From an uncultured Gammaproteobacteria bacterium (lineage in GTDB: Bacteria > Pseudomonadota > Gammaproteobacteria > PS1 > Pseudothioglobaceae), in contig CABXIU010000002.1 of NCBI GenBank assembly GCA_902512305.1, positions 62,001 through 126,000 of the forward strand: DNA of 64,000 nt, written 5' to 3'. The notes beneath the pieces are model-generated. The model worked only from the letters and a program-made list of their open reading frames with translations. It was not told where the DNA came from and ran no database searches. Made by a program: the position numbers and the translations under genes. This document shows positions 20,826 through 30,274 of the stretch, one piece after another; within the stretch, counting starts at the first letter, position 1, and each line of letters begins with the position of its first letter.

Positions 20826-21443
20826 CTATGTATTTTTTTGGTCAATCCCGATACGAATAAGTGAGTCAGTCACATATTGATATGGGGGTATTACTAGGTT
20901 TGTTGGAGCCGGAACTCCAGCGTAAACTCGTCCAGCAAGGTCAAATTTAGAGCCGTGACAAGGGCAGTAGAAGCCGCCTTGCCAGCTGTCGCCTCCAAGG
21001 TCAGAAGCGCCAGGCTCAGGTCTATATGTTGGAGAGCACCCAAGGTGCGTACATACGCCCACAATTACCGCAACACTTTCCTTGTTTTCAATAGAGCGAT
21101 AATTTGGCGTGACATAGTCTGGCTGTTGGTTTTTAGAGTTGCCCGTTCCGCTTGGGTCGTCAAGCCTGCTGATTAAATCTTTAGAATTAAGAGCGTCTAG
21201 AGCGTTCTCGTCTCTCTTAAAAATCCAAACTGGTTTTTTTCGCCAAAGGACACGAACGAGCTGTCCTGATTCAAGCTTAGAAATATCAACGTCAACAGGC
21301 GCCCCGGCAGCTTTTGTTTTTGCAGAAGGCTTCCAGGTTGACAAGAAAGGCCATGCTACAAAACCAACCCCAACTGCGCCAACAACGCCAGTTGCATTTG
21401 TCAGAAAGCGTCGCTTCTTTAGGTCAATAGTTTGTTCGGACAT
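20826..21443 (-). CDS. petA: Rieske iron-sulfur subunit of bc1
   Basis: A 205-residue protein with an N-terminal twin-arginine-type anchor (KKRRFLTNATG followed by a hydrophobic helix) and a periplasmic Rieske domain. The 2Fe-2S ligands are visible: Cys131 and His133 in CTHLGC, and Cys160 and His163 in CPCH, with the disulfide cysteines Cys136 and Cys162. It takes electrons from quinol at the Qo site and passes them to cytochrome c1. First gene of petABC, with an AT-rich 74-base gap upstream facing dciA. Confidence 0.95.
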   Translation of the reverse strand: MSEQTIDLKKRRFLTNATGVVGAVGVGFVAWPFLSTWKPSAKTKAAGAPVDVDISKLESGQLVRVLWRKKPVWIFKRDENALDALNSKDLISRLDDPSGTGNSKNQQPDYVTPNYRSIENKESVAVIVGVCTHLGCSPTYRPEPGASDLGGDSWQGGFYCPCHGSKFDLAGRVYAGVPAPTNLVIPPYQYVTDSLIRIGIDQKNT

Positions 21444-21517
21444 AAGAATTTTTGGCGATGTAAAACCGCACTATTATAATGTAAAGAGATAATATTTCAA
21501 AGTAAAAATGATTCAAC

Positions 21518-21826
21518 TTAGGTAGTATTTTTTTCATCAACCTTGATGCTCAGCGATTTGGTCTCAGCAAGTCCGTCAATTTTTTTTATGATGGACAAGA
21601 GTTTTGTTTTTTGTTTTTGGGCGCGAAAGGCAAGCGAAGAGTTTTTTGCCACCAGAAAGACTTTCTGATTATCAACTAGAGACAACGAGAGACCGCCAAG
21701 CTCCGAGGGAAGTTTGTTTTTCAGCTGTGCGTTAAGCCAGTTATGCGATTTTGCCTTTTCAAACAAAAGACCTAGACTGCCTCCAGCTTTAATATTTGTA
21801 GGGTTTTCTTTTGATTTGTCTTGCAT
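21518..21826 (-). CDS. dciA: DciA-like protein (DUF721)
   Basis: A 102-residue basic protein with the DUF721 fold signature: a short helical start (LFEKAKSHNWLN) and the strand pattern KVFLVAKNSSLAFRAQKQKTKLL. DciA loads the replicative helicase DnaB in bacteria lacking DnaC. It is divergent from secA by 45 bases, matching the usual neighbourhood of DUF721 genes in Gammaproteobacteria (next to secA). It is shorter than many DciA proteins, which have long variable tails. Confidence 0.75.
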   Translation of the reverse strand: MQDKSKENPTNIKAGGSLGLLFEKAKSHNWLNAQLKNKLPSELGGLSLSLVDNQKVFLVAKNSSLAFRAQKQKTKLLSIIKKIDGLAETKSLSIKVDEKNTT

Positions 21827-21871
21827 ATATGAGAAAATACCACAGTTTTATCAACTAATGTTTGTTCTTCC

Positions 21872-24526
21872 ATGAGTATTATAAATAATGTTTTCTCTAA
21901 AGTTCTTGGGTCTCGCAACGATAGGCTTATAAAAAAATACAGCGGCCAAGTCTCTAAGATTAACGCTTTAGAGCCTCAAATGCAATCAATGAGTGACGAG
22001 GATCTTTCTTCAATGACCGAAACACTTAAGAAAAGAATTAAAAATAAAGAGAGCATGGAGGACCTTCTTCCAGAGGCATTTGCAACAGTAAGAGAGGTAA
22101 GCCAAAGAGTCTTGGGTTTAAGGCACTACGATGTTCAACTTGTGGGTGGAATGGTTCTTCACGAGGGATGTATTTCTGAGATGGGAACTGGCGAAGGAAA
22201 GACGCTCGTTGCAACCTTGCCAGCATATCTTAATGCTTTGTTTGCAAAGAAAGTCCATATTGTCACTGTTAACGATTACTTGGCTTCGCGAGATGCTGAA
22301 TGGATGGGAAAAATTTTTTCTTTTTTGAGCCTTTCTGTTGGAACTTCGATTTCTGGCATGTCGGGGGAAGAAAAACAAAAAGCATATTCTTGTGACGTAA
22401 CATATGCAACAAATAATGAGCTTGGCTTTGATTATCTTCGGGACAACATGGCTTTTTCAAGCGATCAAAAAATGTTACAAGAGCTCTCGTTCGCAATTAT
22501 TGATGAGGTTGATTCAATATTAATTGATGAGGCAAGAACCCCTCTCGTGATCTCAGGGCCAACTGGAGACCATGGAGATGTTTATAAGGCAATCAATACA
22601 ATGATCCCTAAGTTCACTCTTCAAGTAGAAAAGGGCCAGGGAAAGGAAACAGAAGTCATAACTCCAGGCGACTATACTGTTGATGAAAAACATAAACAGG
22701 TTTTTCTTAGTGATGATGGCCATGTTAAGGCCGAAGACATGCTAATAGAAGCGGGCACATTAACTGAAGGCTCAAACCTCTATGATGCGAGCAACATTAT
22801 TTTATTACAACATCTAATTTCTGGCCTCAGGGCACACGTGTTGTTTAAAAAAAATGTTCACTATATCGTGAAGAATGATGAAGTTGTTATTGTAGACGAG
22901 TTCACTGGAAGAACCATGGAGGGAAGAAGGTGGTCTGAAGGTCTTCATCAAGCAATTGAAGCCAAGGAAGGCGTGTCTGTTAAACAAGAAAACCAAACTT
23001 TAGCCTCAATAACCTATCAAAACTATTTTAGGCTTTATGAAAAACTTTCTGGCATGACCGGTACGGCAGTTACAGAAGCAACAGAGCTTCAGGACATTTA
23101 TGGGCTAGAGGTAGTTGTTGTTCCTCCAAATGCCGACTCAACTCGCAAAGACTTGTCAGACTTGATTTATGGCACTATGGGCGAAAAGCTTGATGCTGTA
23201 TTGAAAGACATTGTTGATTGTCAGAAAAGGAAGCAGCCAGTCCTTGTTGGAACTAGTAGCATTGAAAGCTCGGAAAGCGTCTCAACTCTTCTTAAGAAAA
23301 ACAATATTAAACACGAGGTGCTGAATGCAAAGCAACACGAACGTGAGGCTGAGATAGTTGCGAACGCTGGAGCGCCTGGCGCGGTTACAATTTCAACAAA
23401 TATGGCTGGAAGAGGAACAGACATTGTTCTTGGCGGAAGGCCCCCAGAAGGTGTTAGCGAGAAAGAAAGACAAGAATGGAAGGTAAAACATGCTGCTGTT
23501 ATTGAGGTAGGAGGCCTTCATATTATTGGAACCGAAAGAAATGAGTCAAGACGAGTTGATAACCAACTAAGAGGGCGCGCTGGAAGACAAGGAGATGTTG
23601 GTTCAACTAGATTTTATTTGTCTTTAGAAGATAGCTTGATGAAAATATTTGCTTCTGAAAAAACAGCAAGCATGATGAAAAAACTAGGAATGAAAGAAGG
23701 AGAGGCGCTTGAGCATAGCTGGCTAAATAGAACAATTGCAAACGCTCAGAAAAAAGTTGAAGGAATGCATTATGACGCTCGAAAACACCTTTTAGAGTAC
23801 GACGATGTTGCAAATGATCAGCGCAAAGTTGTTTATGAGTTAAGAGACGAACTAATGGGAAAGGAGGATGTTAGGTATCGCTTTGAGACAATTAGAATTG
23901 ATGTTATAAGAGACCTTTTTGCAGAGCATATTTCGCCAAAAACTCTAGAAGAGGACTGGGATGTTGAGGGCCTTCAAAAAGAGCTGCACGAGTCTTACGG
24001 TGCAGAACTTCCACTTCAAGAAATGGTTGACAAAGGTATGGATGTTGATGTGATGTTAGAAATGATCCAGTCAGGCTTTGTTACGGCACATGAAGCTAAA
24101 GAACAGCTCATTGGGGCTGAAACTATGAGAACCTTTGAAAAAGCGGTGATGCTTAGGGCTCTTGATCACCACTGGAAAGAGCATCTGGCTGTTATGGATC
24201 AGCTTAGGCAGAGCGTAAATTTGCGTGGATATGGTCAAAAAAACCCTGTTCAGGAGTATAAGCGAGAGTCTTTCGAAATGTTTACAGATCTATTAGGTAT
24301 TATAAACGTTGAAATTGTTAAGGCGCTTTGCAGTGTTAATCTTGAGCAAGTTGCCTCGCAACAAAATGAAATTTTGGAAGAAAGAAAAGGACATGAAGAG
24401 CCTATTAATGTTCGTTTGACGGCTCGTACAGCTTCAAACCAACAGCCAAAAAGAAAACTAAAAGTTGGAAGAAACGACCCTTGCCCTTGTGGCTCAGGTA
24501 AAAAATATAAGCAGTGTCATGGATGA
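21872..24526 (+). CDS. secA: Preprotein translocase ATPase SecA
   Basis: An 884-residue motor that drives unfolded proteins through SecYEG. The first nucleotide-binding fold has Walker A (GEGKTLVATLPAYLN region, about residue 105) and the DEVD motif (IIDEVDSILIDEAR). The preprotein-binding and second motor domains follow with the TNMAGRGTDIVLGG and GRAGRQGDVGS motifs. The C-terminal zinc finger CPCGSGKKYKQCHG, which contacts SecB and lipid, is intact. Length is normal. pyrC follows on the same strand after 15 bases. Confidence 0.97.
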   Translation: MSIINNVFSKVLGSRNDRLIKKYSGQVSKINALEPQMQSMSDEDLSSMTETLKKRIKNKESMEDLLPEAFATVREVSQRVLGLRHYDVQLVGGMVLHEGCISEMGTGEGKTLVATLPAYLNALFAKKVHIVTVNDYLASRDAEWMGKIFSFLSLSVGTSISGMSGEEKQKAYSCDVTYATNNELGFDYLRDNMAFSSDQKMLQELSFAIIDEVDSILIDEARTPLVISGPTGDHGDVYKAINTMIPKFTLQVEKGQGKETEVITPGDYTVDEKHKQVFLSDDGHVKAEDMLIEAGTLTEGSNLYDASNIILLQHLISGLRAHVLFKKNVHYIVKNDEVVIVDEFTGRTMEGRRWSEGLHQAIEAKEGVSVKQENQTLASITYQNYFRLYEKLSGMTGTAVTEATELQDIYGLEVVVVPPNADSTRKDLSDLIYGTMGEKLDAVLKDIVDCQKRKQPVLVGTSSIESSESVSTLLKKNNIKHEVLNAKQHEREAEIVANAGAPGAVTISTNMAGRGTDIVLGGRPPEGVSEKERQEWKVKHAAVIEVGGLHIIGTERNESRRVDNQLRGRAGRQGDVGSTRFYLSLEDSLMKIFASEKTASMMKKLGMKEGEALEHSWLNRTIANAQKKVEGMHYDARKHLLEYDDVANDQRKVVYELRDELMGKEDVRYRFETIRIDVIRDLFAEHISPKTLEEDWDVEGLQKELHESYGAELPLQEMVDKGMDVDVMLEMIQSGFVTAHEAKEQLIGAETMRTFEKAVMLRALDHHWKEHLAVMDQLRQSVNLRGYGQKNPVQEYKRESFEMFTDLLGIINVEIVKALCSVNLEQVASQQNEILEERKGHEEPINVRLTARTASNQQPKRKLKVGRNDPCPCGSGKKYKQCHG

Positions 24527-24541
24527 TCTTTATTTCCTTTT

Positions 24542-25579
24542 ATGACGAAAATTGCTCTTGCTAAGCCCGATGACTGGCACCTCCATCTAAGAGATGGGGG
24601 CGTAATGAGTTCAGTTGTTGAGATGACTGCTCGGCAGATGGGCAGAGCAATTGTTATGCCAAACTTATCTCCACCAATAAGAACAGTTGATGAGGCTATT
24701 GCTTATAGAAAAGAAATTCTTCGGGCGCTATCTGAGAATTACAGCTTTAATCCTTTGATGACCCTTTATCTTACAGACAGCACAACCCAAAAAAATATAA
24801 TTGATGCAAGCAATGAAGAACATGTTTGCGCGGTCAAGCTTTATCCTGCTGGCGCTACAACAAATTCAGATAGTGGGGTAACAAGCCTGGCAAAAGCCTA
24901 CCCAGCGATAGAGCAAATGCAAAAAGAAGGCCTTCCTCTTCTTGTTCATGGCGAGGTTGTACAAAGCGACGTAGACATTTTTGACAGAGAAAAGGTTTTT
25001 ATTGAGACAGTTCTTAACCCTCTTGTAGAAAATTTTCCAGAGTTAAAAATAGTTTTAGAGCATATTTCAACAAAAGAAGCGGTTGATTTTGTGTTTCAGT
25101 CTAAAGAAAATGTTGCGGCAACAATAACCCCTCACCACCTTCTAGCAAACAGAAACCATCTGCTTGTCGGCGGCATTAGGCCGCATTATTATTGTTTACC
25201 TGTCCTAAAAAAACGCTCTCCTCATCAAGAAGCTCTAGTTGCAGCAGCAACCTCCGGAAGCCCCAAGTTTTTCTTGGGAACCGACTCAGCGCCTCACGAC
25301 AAAAAACAAAAAGAGTCGGCGTGCGGATGTGCCGGCGTATTTAGTGCAAATGCCGCTATTGAGCTTTATGCAGAGGTTTTTGACAGAGAGAATAAAATTG
25401 CAAGTCTAGAGGGCTTTGCTTCACATTTCGGGCCTGATTTTTACGGCCTGCCAAGAAATACCGATACAATAGTTTTAGAGAAAAATGCCTGGAAGGTTCC
25501 CAGTAGTTATAGCTTCTCTGATTTTGAAGTCATTCCATTTTTTTCTGGAGAGGAACTCTCGTGGAGGCTTTTATCTTAG
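24542..25579 (+). CDS. pyrC: Dihydroorotase
   Basis: A 345-residue zinc amidohydrolase closing carbamoyl-aspartate to dihydroorotate. The metal-binding start KPDDWHLHLRDGG (HxH) is near residue 13. The carboxylated-lysine block is VCAVKLYPAGATTNS, further metal histidines are in VHGEV and LEHISTKEA, and the catalytic aspartate block is FLGTDSAPHDKKQKE. It is the E. coli PyrC class (class II). It starts 15 bases after secA and overlaps the 3' end of convergent ribF by four bases. Confidence 0.95.
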   Translation: MTKIALAKPDDWHLHLRDGGVMSSVVEMTARQMGRAIVMPNLSPPIRTVDEAIAYRKEILRALSENYSFNPLMTLYLTDSTTQKNIIDASNEEHVCAVKLYPAGATTNSDSGVTSLAKAYPAIEQMQKEGLPLLVHGEVVQSDVDIFDREKVFIETVLNPLVENFPELKIVLEHISTKEAVDFVFQSKENVAATITPHHLLANRNHLLVGGIRPHYYCLPVLKKRSPHQEALVAAATSGSPKFFLGTDSAPHDKKQKESACGCAGVFSANAAIELYAEVFDRENKIASLEGFASHFGPDFYGLPRNTDTIVLEKNAWKVPSSYSFSDFEVIPFFSGEELSWRLLS

Positions 25580-26499
25580 CCAGACTGTTGTTGAAAAAAC
25601 AACCTGCTTTTTTCAACATCTTTCTGTATTTGTTTTTTTAGTTCGTCGAATGAGCTGAACTTTTTTTCATCTCGGCATTTTTGTTTGAAAACAACCGTTA
25701 CATAATCGCCATAAATCTCTTCATCAAAGTCAAAAATAAATACCTCAAGTAGGGTTTTTGTCCCGCCAAGTGTTGGCCGCTTTCCAACATTGCAAACACC
25801 GTCATAAGTTTTTGACATGTGTGCTATAAGCACGCTATATACCCCCAAAACTGGGCTGAGCTTTCTTTTTATGCTTATGTTGGCTGTAGGAAAGCCAATC
25901 GTTCTTCCTATTTGTTCACCGGATGCAACTTTTCCACTAATTGAAAATGGCCTGCCTAAAAAAGATTCAGCAGTTTTGAAATCACCGTTTGTAAGAAGCT
26001 TTCTGATTTCAGAGCTGCTAACACGACGACCTTTTATTGAAATGCTACCAATTTTTTCCACAGTAAATTTGTTTTCAAGCGAGGCTTTTTTAAGCATAGA
26101 GAAGTCGCCTTTTCGGCCCTTTCCAAAGCGAAAATCATCTCCAATAAAGCAGTGATGTACGCCTATTTTTTCAACAAGCACTTTGTTAATGAAATCAGTC
26201 GCGCTGATCTCAGAAAAAGCCTTGTTAAATTTGATTAATAAGTGCTTATCTACTCCAAGAGACTGAAGAAAAAGATGCTTGTCTCTGAAGCTGCTTATTC
26301 TTGCCTTAGGCCTCCCAAAAAAAGTCTCCGGCGTAATAGAGAAAGAAACGACAAGAGAAGGCAAGCCTTGTTTTTTTGATGTGGCAACAAGTTTTTTTAA
26401 TAGCTCTTGATGTCCAATGTGAACGCCATCGAAGTTTCCAATAGTAAGTACACAGCCCGACAGCTGTTTTAAATTGTGAAGGCCTCTAATTAGTTCCAT
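25576..26499 (-). CDS. ribF: Bifunctional riboflavin kinase / FAD synthetase
   Basis: A 307-residue enzyme that makes FMN from riboflavin and then FAD. The adenylyltransferase half starts with TIGNFDGVHIGHQ (about residues 19-31) and contains the DDFRFGKGRKGD block. The kinase half has GRTIGFPTANI and GVYSVL followed by the VCNVGKRPT motif. The start at 26499 gives the normal N-terminus MELIRGLHNL. It usually sits before ileS and lspA; here neither follows, and it converges on pyrC. It supplies cofactor for flavoenzymes including TrxB and the TMADH-like protein. Confidence 0.93.
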   Translation of the reverse strand: MELIRGLHNLKQLSGCVLTIGNFDGVHIGHQELLKKLVATSKKQGLPSLVVSFSITPETFFGRPKARISSFRDKHLFLQSLGVDKHLLIKFNKAFSEISATDFINKVLVEKIGVHHCFIGDDFRFGKGRKGDFSMLKKASLENKFTVEKIGSISIKGRRVSSSEIRKLLTNGDFKTAESFLGRPFSISGKVASGEQIGRTIGFPTANISIKRKLSPVLGVYSVLIAHMSKTYDGVCNVGKRPTLGGTKTLLEVFIFDFDEEIYGDYVTVVFKQKCRDEKKFSSFDELKKQIQKDVEKSRLFFQQQSG

Positions 26500-26535
26500 G
26501 GACTTATTTTAATGCCGACAACATTCTTTTTTAAT

Positions 26536-27555
26536 TTATTCAAGGCTATGAATTATTTTTTTTACAGGGGCAGGAACGCCTTTGGAGAGACTAGCCTTCT
26601 TATAATAGTTTCCAGACCCTCCTGGAGAGTCTATCAAAACCGGGCTTATCCACAAGTCATAGTGGGTAAAGCCATGTTTAAACTTTTCAAGCTTCATTTG
26701 AATAGTCGCATTAGTATTATGCTGTTTTATTTTTTGTGAAATGATGCTATCTTTATCTTGGCATTCTTCAAAGCTCCAAAGCCCTCCCCAAATGCCTTGG
26801 CTTGGTCTTTTTTTAAGAAAAATTTCTTGTTTCTCGTTCTTGAAGATTAGAAAGGCAGTATTTCTTTCAGGCTTTGAGAGCTTTGTTGATCTTTTGTGAG
26901 GAAATATTTCCTGCTCATTGTTGAGACAGGCCAAGCAATGACTTGAAATTGGACAGCTTTCACAATCAGGATTTTTTGGAGTGCAGATTGTTGCGCCAAG
27001 GTCCATTATTGCCTGAGTGTAGTGTGCGTTTTTAGTTGAAGGTGTATGGAGGGCTGCTAGTTTCCATAGCTCTTTTATAACGGGGCCTTTTGAATAATGA
27101 CCTTCCACCCTATGATATCTTGAAAGAACCCTCTTAACGTTTCCGTCAAGAATAGTCGCCTTAATATTGCTGCCTAAAGACAAGATAGCTCCAGCGGTTG
27201 AAGGTCCAATGCCTGGTAGCGAGACAACCTCTTCAAAGCTTTTTGGAAACATGCCGCCGTATTTAGACGCAATAATCTTGGCAGCTTTGTGCAGGTTAAG
27301 GGCCCTGCTGTAATAGCCAAGGCCCGCCCACGCGGCCATAACCTCGTCTTCTTTGGCATTGGCAAGGGCCTTTATGTCTGGAAAGGCCTTAATAAACCTA
27401 TTAAAGTAGTCAATAACTGTGATTACTTGGGTTTGCTGAAGCATAACTTCAGAAACCCAAATATGATATACATTAGGAGGGCTTGATTGCCAAGGAAGGT
27501 TTTTTCTTCCGTGATTTTCAAACCAGTTTAAAAGGCCTTGTGCTAGTTTTGTCAC
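26536..27555 (-). CDS. mutY: A/G-specific adenine DNA glycosylase
   Basis: A 339-residue base-excision enzyme removing adenine opposite 8-oxoguanine. The HhH-GPD fold shows WVSEVMLQQTQV with the catalytic glutamate, the hairpin LPGIGPSTAGAILS and the catalytic aspartate of ILDGNVKRVLSRY. The 4Fe-4S loop is C-x6-C-x2-C-x5-C (CTPKNPDCESCPISSHC). A C-terminal NUDIX-like domain that recognises oxoG begins near residue 230. It lies two bases before the metA start-side gene end, so a metA-mutY transcript is plausible. Confidence 0.95.
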   Translation of the reverse strand: MTKLAQGLLNWFENHGRKNLPWQSSPPNVYHIWVSEVMLQQTQVITVIDYFNRFIKAFPDIKALANAKEDEVMAAWAGLGYYSRALNLHKAAKIIASKYGGMFPKSFEEVVSLPGIGPSTAGAILSLGSNIKATILDGNVKRVLSRYHRVEGHYSKGPVIKELWKLAALHTPSTKNAHYTQAIMDLGATICTPKNPDCESCPISSHCLACLNNEQEIFPHKRSTKLSKPERNTAFLIFKNEKQEIFLKKRPSQGIWGGLWSFEECQDKDSIISQKIKQHNTNATIQMKLEKFKHGFTHYDLWISPVLIDSPGGSGNYYKKASLSKGVPAPVKKIIHSLE

Positions 27556-27557
27556 TA

Positions 27558-28610
27558 CTATAAGTTTAGTGGATTTAGCGGGTTGACAGAATCCATAAAC
27601 GGCAATTTAATGTCTTCATTGGTAATCTGATAAACACTCCCTATCCAGTTATTAATAATGGCGCTTGCACTGTCATGCCAGGTGTTGTCGAGTGTTTTTG
27701 CGATAAGACTTTCTGGAAAGTCTTTGATTGAAACGTTTTTGGCATCCAGCCTAGTTTTGTACTCGTTTAAAATAGCACAGCTCTGTGGCGAAAGGTAGTT
27801 GCTTGGAAAGGGAGGGTATTCTTTGCAGATTCCTTTTAGATAAAGAGCAACCTCTCTTTTGTATTCTTTTAAGAGGCTAATCGAGTCATATTCGGGATGT
27901 CCTTGAAAGAAAACAATACGAAATAAGTCTGGGCTCACTGCCAGGTGAACTCCAACAGCGCTTTTCGCCAAAACTCTGGCGTTTGCCTTTTCAAACTGAG
28001 CCTCCGAAACGTCATTAAAGCGAGAGTGTGGAATATCGAAACGGGTATTAACGCCTTTGACTAAGGGGTGAGACCGATCAATAACTTTGTGTGGAAAGAC
28101 TCCCCAGTGCTTTTCCCCCATATGGACGCGTTTTTGAGAGTACTTAAACTCTAATACAGCGTGTGTTGCCAGACATGAACAAAGGGTCGATGTAACGTTT
28201 TCATAAGACCAGTCAACCACTTCACGAAGCTCATTATAAAAAGGCGCAAGCCTAAGATCTGGATCCGTTACATTGGCGCCCGTGATAATTAGCGCATCCA
28301 GCCCCTGAAGCTTGATTTCGTCAAACGTTTTGTAGTATTTTTTTATATGCTTAGTTGCGTCTTTTCCTCTCTCAATGCTCGAAAGAGAAAACGGGTGAAT
28401 ATAAAACTGAGCAACTTGGTTTGAGTGGCCGATTAGTCGAAAAAATTGTCTTTCTGTAGCCTCGAGCGCAGAGTCAGGCATCATGTTTAAAAGCCCAATA
28501 TGAAGCTCTCTGATGTCTTGATGTGCGGCTCTTTCTTTTGAGAGAATTGTTTCCCCTTGTTTTTCAAGGCGCTCAAACGAAGGCAGTGAAGAGTGGGCTA
28601 TAAGGGGCAT
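27558..28610 (-). CDS. metA: Homoserine O-acyltransferase (MetA family)
   Basis: A 350-residue class I glutamine-amidotransferase-like enzyme that activates homoserine for methionine synthesis. Seen are the family start block LHIGLLNMMPDSALEATERQ, the nucleophile cysteine in STLCSCLATHA (about residue 145), and the histidine-glutamate pair in FFQGHPEYDS. Whether the acyl donor is succinyl- or acetyl-CoA depends on a single active-site position and is not decided here. The C-terminal extension is longer than in E. coli MetA (309 residues), as in many marine MetA proteins. It follows a P-loop protein gene by one base. Confidence 0.92.
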   Translation of the reverse strand: MPLIAHSSLPSFERLEKQGETILSKERAAHQDIRELHIGLLNMMPDSALEATERQFFRLIGHSNQVAQFYIHPFSLSSIERGKDATKHIKKYYKTFDEIKLQGLDALIITGANVTDPDLRLAPFYNELREVVDWSYENVTSTLCSCLATHAVLEFKYSQKRVHMGEKHWGVFPHKVIDRSHPLVKGVNTRFDIPHSRFNDVSEAQFEKANARVLAKSAVGVHLAVSPDLFRIVFFQGHPEYDSISLLKEYKREVALYLKGICKEYPPFPSNYLSPQSCAILNEYKTRLDAKNVSIKDFPESLIAKTLDNTWHDSASAIINNWIGSVYQITNEDIKLPFMDSVNPLNPLNL

Positions 28611-28611
28611 A

Positions 28612-29445
28612 TTATGAGAGTGCGTTAGAAATTAAATTAAGAACATCGTTAGCAGACCTGCAATTACGAAGGTCGTTGCATTTTATAGTGCAGCCGTATT
28701 TACTTGCGAGCGCTGAATATTTGACAAGCCGGTCTTCGATAAGCTTAGGAAACACCCAGCTTACAAATGCATCTGGATTGATTTGAGCCGCATACTCTAG
28801 ACTGTTTTCAGCTAGGTAGGCTTTAATTGAGTCTTCAAAAAAAACAGGATTATAGTACACTGGCTTAGGCTTTGCTTTTGCGCGCTCAATAAGAGCCCGC
28901 TCGTTTTCTTTGTTGGTTTTTATATAAACTACGAGCGTTTTCTCGGACAACAGCTTAAATAGCTTTGGGTCTTCAAGCTCGCAAAGGCTTCCTCCAGCAT
29001 CGTTAATAAAGTGACCAAAGCCTTCTGCTTGAGACTTTGCAATAAAGCTTGGAACCTCATACATCGTCTTTTTTTCTGCTTCAAAAAACAAACGTTGTCG
29101 GCGAACAAATTCGTCATAAGGCAATCCTCCTTTTTCTGGATTGCCAACCTTTCCAAGAAAGGCAGCGATAGGCTCTAGGTTGTCAAAAGTGACTTGGCTA
29201 TTAATACTTATTGAGCTATTATCTAAAAGCGTCTTTAGCCAACTATCCGCTTTCATTTTATCGGCAATATTTGCAATAATTTCATCTTTAAGGTGGGCGG
29301 CGCCAATTCTATAATCGCCAGAAAAATGAAACCACTCTCCTCCTTCGCCAATGAGTTTTGCTAGACGAGTTTTTCCAACGCCCGACATACCCAAAAGCGT
29401 AATACGTTTATTTTTCTGGCTAATAAATTCTTTTGCTGAGATCAT
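28612..29445 (-). CDS. P-loop NTPase of unknown role
   Basis: A 277-residue protein, starting at the Met at 29445 (MISAKEFISQ); the frame is open to 29529 but that part would overlap the upstream gene. Residues 15-22 carry a shikimate-kinase-like P-loop, LGMSGVGKTRLAK. A nucleotide-monophosphate-kinase-like strand follows (WFHFSGDYRIGAAH). Later blocks are FINDAGGSLCELED and VVYIKTNKENERALIERAKAKPKPVYY. Overall it looks like a small-molecule kinase or NTPase, but I recognise no assigned function. It lies between a DUF2797 gene and metA, with gaps of 28 and one base, suggesting one transcript with metA and mutY. Confidence 0.65.
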   Translation of the reverse strand: MISAKEFISQKNKRITLLGMSGVGKTRLAKLIGEGGEWFHFSGDYRIGAAHLKDEIIANIADKMKADSWLKTLLDNSSISINSQVTFDNLEPIAAFLGKVGNPEKGGLPYDEFVRRQRLFFEAEKKTMYEVPSFIAKSQAEGFGHFINDAGGSLCELEDPKLFKLLSEKTLVVYIKTNKENERALIERAKAKPKPVYYNPVFFEDSIKAYLAENSLEYAAQINPDAFVSWVFPKLIEDRLVKYSALASKYGCTIKCNDLRNCRSANDVLNLISNALS

Positions 29446-29473
29446 TTTAAAAGTTTTTCGTTCATTTCTTAAA

Positions 29474-30274
29474 TTAGCTGGTGAATGTAAGGTGGTATGA
29501 GCTAAATTTTCGAAGATTGAGCACACCACTATCTAGTAATAAATACTGTCCTTTAATTCCCTCCAAGACGCCTGAGATAGAGGGCGTTTTATCAAAGTTT
29601 AAAGATGTAATTTTTGTGGGATATTTTACCACAGGGTAATCTATATTTATTATTTCATCACTAAGGAGGGTTGCGCCCAGCTCTTCGATTAAGCCCGGTA
29701 TTTGAGCCAATAGTTCTGCTTTTTTTGAGGCAAGATCTACAGCCTCAAATTCGTTCTTGAGCATGGCTCTCCAGTTTGTTCTATCAGACACAAACTGCTT
29801 TAATGCAACTTCAATTTTCCCAGACTCAAGTCGAGATTTTACTTCAAGAAGAGGCATTGCAGATACTACGCCTTGTTCAATCCACCGGTTATAGAGTCGT
29901 TTTTTGTTAGTGATGCCAACTTTTGGTTGAGAGGTATTTGCAAGGTAAATAATTGTTGGTGCAAAACAATAGTCAAGCCCCCATTCAGGCTCTCGACAGG
30001 TGCCCTGTGAGAAGTGACAAGTTTCTGGTCGCATAATACATAGGTCACATCTGGCTAAAATTTGAGTGCAAGGAAAGCAAAAGCCATTAGACCAGCTTTT
30101 TTTTGTTATTGCGCCACAGTTTGCACACTTTATTGTTTCATTGTACTTAAGCTCAATATATTTTCCCACAAGAGCGTTCATATTAATTAGCTCTTCGCCA
30201 ATTGGAAGTTGGTATTTTGCAGTTCCATCCTCAAGGGAGGTGATCATCGCTTTGATGTGGCCATTTAGCTGCAT
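29474..30274 (-). CDS. DUF2797 zinc-finger-like protein
   Basis: A 266-residue cytosolic protein of the DUF2797 family. Its N-terminal half is rich in paired cysteines (CANCGAITKKSW, CFPC, CDLCIMRPETCHFSQGTCREPEWG), suggesting two structural metal sites. A conserved block follows, IYLANTSQPKVGITN, reminiscent of a GIY-YIG-like start (YLA...KVGIT) with a downstream arginine. No tested function is known to me. It overlaps the 3' end of purC by ten bases and precedes the P-loop gene by 28 bases, so translational coupling with purC is likely. Confidence 0.75.
   Translation of the reverse strand: MQLNGHIKAMITSLEDGTAKYQLPIGEELINMNALVGKYIELKYNETIKCANCGAITKKSWSNGFCFPCTQILARCDLCIMRPETCHFSQGTCREPEWGLDYCFAPTIIYLANTSQPKVGITNKKRLYNRWIEQGVVSAMPLLEVKSRLESGKIEVALKQFVSDRTNWRAMLKNEFEAVDLASKKAELLAQIPGLIEELGATLLSDEIINIDYPVVKYPTKITSLNFDKTPSISGVLEGIKGQYLLLDSGVLNLRKFSSYHLTFTS

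Noticed and set aside
26646-26654. A perfect DnaA-box sequence TTATCCACA
   Set aside because: It is a single copy inside the mutY coding region, with no neighbouring boxes or AT-rich unwinding region, so it is not treated as an origin signal.
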